DNA of 64,000 bases from the NCBI RefSeq assembly GCF_903645315.1, contig NZ_CAHJXL010000001.1:3036702-3100701 (forward strand), written 5' to 3'. The position numbers and the translations under genes were made by a program. Below the pieces are notes generated by a model. The model was not told the origin of the DNA and ran no database searches. It saw nothing but the letters and a program-made list of their open reading frames with translations. Shown piece by piece: positions 61,889-64,000 of this stretch; the stretch's first letter is position 1; every line of letters starts with the position of its first letter. The DNA comes from Victivallis sp. Marseille-Q1083 (lineage in GTDB: Bacteria; Verrucomicrobiota; Lentisphaeria; Victivallales; Victivallaceae).

Positions 61889-62770
61889 ATGCGTGCTTTT
61901 ATTTTATATACCATTTGTCGTTACACAATGCTTATGGGCTTAATCATTGCTATTTCATTGTTTGTATGCCATTCTATAAATACTGGAATAAAGTTTAAAA
62001 TTGTCGCTACAGTGAGTTTATATATTATCCCGCTGTGGTTACTTTTTAGTTGTTTCAGTAAAATGACATTCTTTGGAGCTTATTTGGGGTATTATCCTGT
62101 TTCTGTTAAGCAAATAAAGAAAAAAATTGCAAAACAGAATGAATATATGTTAATATCTTTTTGCTCAGTATGGAGGTTTCATATATTACTAGTTTCAATT
62201 TTAGGAATGGCTGTATTATATTTTATAGCAATCATACTATATCCCAATGTTCCATATTTCATTACTGTAGGAGCTATTCTAACCGCTATCGCTTATTTTT
62301 ATACGGCACTTTATATTTATTACGTTTATGGCTACAAGATGCATAAACATTTGAATGATAGATTTAAAATAACAAATTTTGAAAACGAAGGAATCAAGGT
62401 GATAAATAAATATAATTTTCAGACTGCTCAAGAAATCGGCAAATATTATTTTTCACAAAAACTTGATTACAAAAACGGTTATCGCTGGTTCTTCATGACT
62501 TGGCTTTCTGCTAAAACTTCAATTCCCGCAGATTTGCAACAATATATAGATTCAAGGGATAAAGCATTAATAAATTTATTTCTCCCTGATCCTAATGCGG
62601 AAGACCCCTTGGAAAAAGATCTTTTTCCATTATGGGCATATATTTACTGGACACTTATCGGTAATGACAATGACATAAGAGAAAAATATTATCAGGAAGC
62701 CGCAAAAATCGGATTTGATGATACGCAATGGCAATTATTTTGCCCGAAACAGATATCTGCAACAGCATAA
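61889..62770 (+). CDS. Membrane protein, probable immunity protein for the RHS tip
   Basis: 293 residues starting 16 bases after the RHS stop, with an AAGG site. Four membrane helices are visible (about 8-27, 36-58, 92-116, 122-146), then a soluble helical domain (residues about 155-293, YRWFFMTWLSAK and LFPLWAYIYWTLIG). Very AT-rich, unlike the backbone. No family recognised. Position directly after a toxin tip and its membrane nature fit immunity against a membrane-acting toxin. Confidence 0.55.
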   Translation: MRAFILYTICRYTMLMGLIIAISLFVCHSINTGIKFKIVATVSLYIIPLWLLFSCFSKMTFFGAYLGYYPVSVKQIKKKIAKQNEYMLISFCSVWRFHILLVSILGMAVLYFIAIILYPNVPYFITVGAILTAIAYFYTALYIYYVYGYKMHKHLNDRFKITNFENEGIKVINKYNFQTAQEIGKYYFSQKLDYKNGYRWFFMTWLSAKTSIPADLQQYIDSRDKALINLFLPDPNAEDPLEKDLFPLWAYIYWTLIGNDNDIREKYYQEAAKIGFDDTQWQLFCPKQISATA

Positions 62771-62785
62771 ATAAAAGGTGGAAAA

Positions 62786-63646
62786 ATGAAACGCGTTTTA
62801 TGGCTTCCCACGGGATTATGTCTGTTATTGTGTGATATTGCTCAAGCAGATAAATTACCTGAATCTAAGGCTGATCTTCCCGTAATAACAATTACTTCTT
62901 TACCTGATAATGTCAAGCTTATCGTCGGGATGACCGACGATAATTCTTACCTTCCTCGTGTTCAAGCCATACATGCACTGGGTAGAAATCTGCCGCAGGA
63001 CCAGATTGATGCTTTTTATGATTTTCTCTTTCAAAAGCTTGAAGATCAGGAATTGCCGGATCTGGAGTTCAACGGCTTGAAAAATGAATTGACCTGGGCA
63101 TTGATCTGGCAGGAGAGAGTTCCAAAAGAGCTGGCCAAACATCTCGATACCATGTTCCGGGATAAATCCTATGATGTGACCTGGCGGGATTACTGCGTCC
63201 AGTTTTTCGGCAAGTATTATCGTTACGTCGGAGAAGCCGACCGCAAAATCCTGAAAGCCGGGCTGGAAGAGGCCTTGAACGAATGGCAGAACCGAATCGC
63301 CGGAACTGCCGGTTATATGCTCTGGCAGATGTCCGACTATCCCGGATTCGACAAGCAAGCTATCATTGACAAGATTGTCGAAATATTGAATCAACCGGAT
63401 TGTTCCAATGCTTCAAAGTTACCCTTGCTGCAAGCCTGCGGCGAAGCCGGAGATAAGCGAGCTCTACCGCAAGCCCGCGAGCTGATGAAAACCTGCAAAG
63501 ATATCATGCTTCGCGCCTCGGCTATCGCCGCAGTCGGCTATCTTGGTGACGCCACTGACATCCCATATCTTGAAACCCTGAGCAAACAAACCGATCCCAG
63601 AGTACAAAAACCTGCCCAGGCCGCTTTGGTGAAGCTGCAAAAGTAA
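62786..63646 (+). CDS. Secreted HEAT-repeat protein
   Basis: 286 residues with an AAAAGGTGG site. Signal peptide (VLWLPTGLCLLLCDIAQA), a helical middle, and HEAT-type repeats in the last 90 residues (PLLQACGEAGDKRALPQARE, then LRASAIAAVGYLGDATDIPYL). Likely a periplasmic or surface scaffold. It sits between the RHS module and the next secreted protein, so it may help RHS display or be part of a tandem RHS locus (inference). Confidence 0.75.
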   Translation: MKRVLWLPTGLCLLLCDIAQADKLPESKADLPVITITSLPDNVKLIVGMTDDNSYLPRVQAIHALGRNLPQDQIDAFYDFLFQKLEDQELPDLEFNGLKNELTWALIWQERVPKELAKHLDTMFRDKSYDVTWRDYCVQFFGKYYRYVGEADRKILKAGLEEALNEWQNRIAGTAGYMLWQMSDYPGFDKQAIIDKIVEILNQPDCSNASKLPLLQACGEAGDKRALPQARELMKTCKDIMLRASAIAAVGYLGDATDIPYLETLSKQTDPRVQKPAQAALVKLQK

Positions 63647-63707
63647 AAGAGATATAATTTTATAAATAATAATTTATTTATAAAATATCAAAGCAAGGGA
63701 GAGGAAA

Positions 63708-64000
63708 ATGAACAGAAATCATGTTATCGGTTTCAGTATGCTATTTGCAGCCTTATTTTCTAGTTTGGCTTATGCGAATCTCCCCTGCGAAGGCGGCGAG
63801 AACTGCGAAAAGGAGTGTGAATGTGGTGAAAACTCTTCATCATCCGGTAACGGTGGCGTCGGAACCGGCGGCCCCGGTCATGGCGGTGAAACCGGTGGCG
63901 GAGCATCCTTTGGAACCGGCGGAGGAACCCAAAGTTTTGCTGATGGTTCTGGCGGCGGGGTTATCCAACCGACCGTGATGCGCAACGCCGGGAGCGGTAC
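63708..64000 (+). CDS. Start of a secreted Gly-rich protein, cut by the window end
   Basis: The ATG at 63708 follows AAGGGAGAGG. A signal peptide (FSMLFAALFSSLAYA) is followed by a Cys-rich patch (CEGGENCEKECECGE) and a Gly/Ser/Thr-rich stretch (GGVGTGGPGHGGETGGG). No stop before base 64000. From the context it may be the N-terminus of another RHS-type protein, but nothing in the visible part proves it. Confidence 0.6.
   Translation, partial: MNRNHVIGFSMLFAALFSSLAYANLPCEGGENCEKECECGENSSSSGNGGVGTGGPGHGGETGGGASFGTGGGTQSFADGSGGGVIQPTVMRNAGSG

Overview
The window looks like a chromosomal segment of a Gram-negative, Lentisphaerota-like bacterium (Victivallis-type; inferred). The reasons are a high-GC backbone, a secreted prepilin-like protein with an H-X9-DG tail motif beside sugar-catabolism genes, an orphan terminase-small-subunit-like HTH gene, an acyl-CoA dehydrogenase/ETF set and a large RHS region. 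No rRNA or species marker is present, so the taxonomy rests on gene-family habit only.

Layout. 1-7.9 kb: a minus-strand carbohydrate locus with an SSS-type sodium symporter, a LacI-type regulator, a truncated NamZ/DUF1343 gene, a prepilin-like protein, a secreted glycoside-hydrolase-like protein and a GH3 beta-glucosidase running off the left edge. 7.9-8.7 kb: AT-rich gap with repeated TGTTAATA boxes directly before dnaA, the best oriC candidate. 8.7-15.2 kb: dnaA, then a surface-polysaccharide operon (three GT2 glycosyltransferases and a flippase) joined by ATGA overlaps. 15.3-19.6 kb: DUF790 nuclease, ArsC/Spx-like protein, YwbE, and a CsoR-like repressor with a heavy-metal P-type ATPase. 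19.6-29.5 kb: EamA transporter, TM2 protein, aminotransferase, SGNH hydrolase, purE, rpoZ, acyl-CoA dehydrogenase with etfA and etfB. 29.5-44.8 kb: a GT-C/uvrB/serpin/radical SAM-MnmC operon, gapA-pgk, hisI with a MurB-Ddl fusion, and a carbamoyltransferase/SxtJ/DUF5989/SGNH cassette.

At 44.9 kb a tRNA-Lys(CTT) marks a sharp change to AT-richer accessory DNA. This holds three copies of one 1.58-kb IS1380-family element, a tyrosine integrase split by one copy, and a minus-strand cluster that looks like part of an integrative conjugative or mobilizable element. The cluster encodes a ParA-type ATPase, a VirD4/TraG-like coupling ATPase with its membrane segments at the C-terminus, a coiled-coil membrane protein, and a 956-residue protein made largely of a repeated helical module. 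The same module makes up most of a small neighbouring protein. After the third IS copy lies an RHS polymorphic-toxin gene that has lost its 5' end, a probable membrane immunity gene, a secreted HEAT-repeat protein and the start of another secreted Gly-rich protein.

The most novel-looking items are the modular-repeat protein/ParA/coupling-protein cluster, with a strong internal ribosome-binding site in the big gene; the radical SAM-MnmC1 fusion; the MurB-Ddl fusion; the RHS toxin tip with its AT-rich membrane partner; and an orphan consensus promoter at 19.77 kb.
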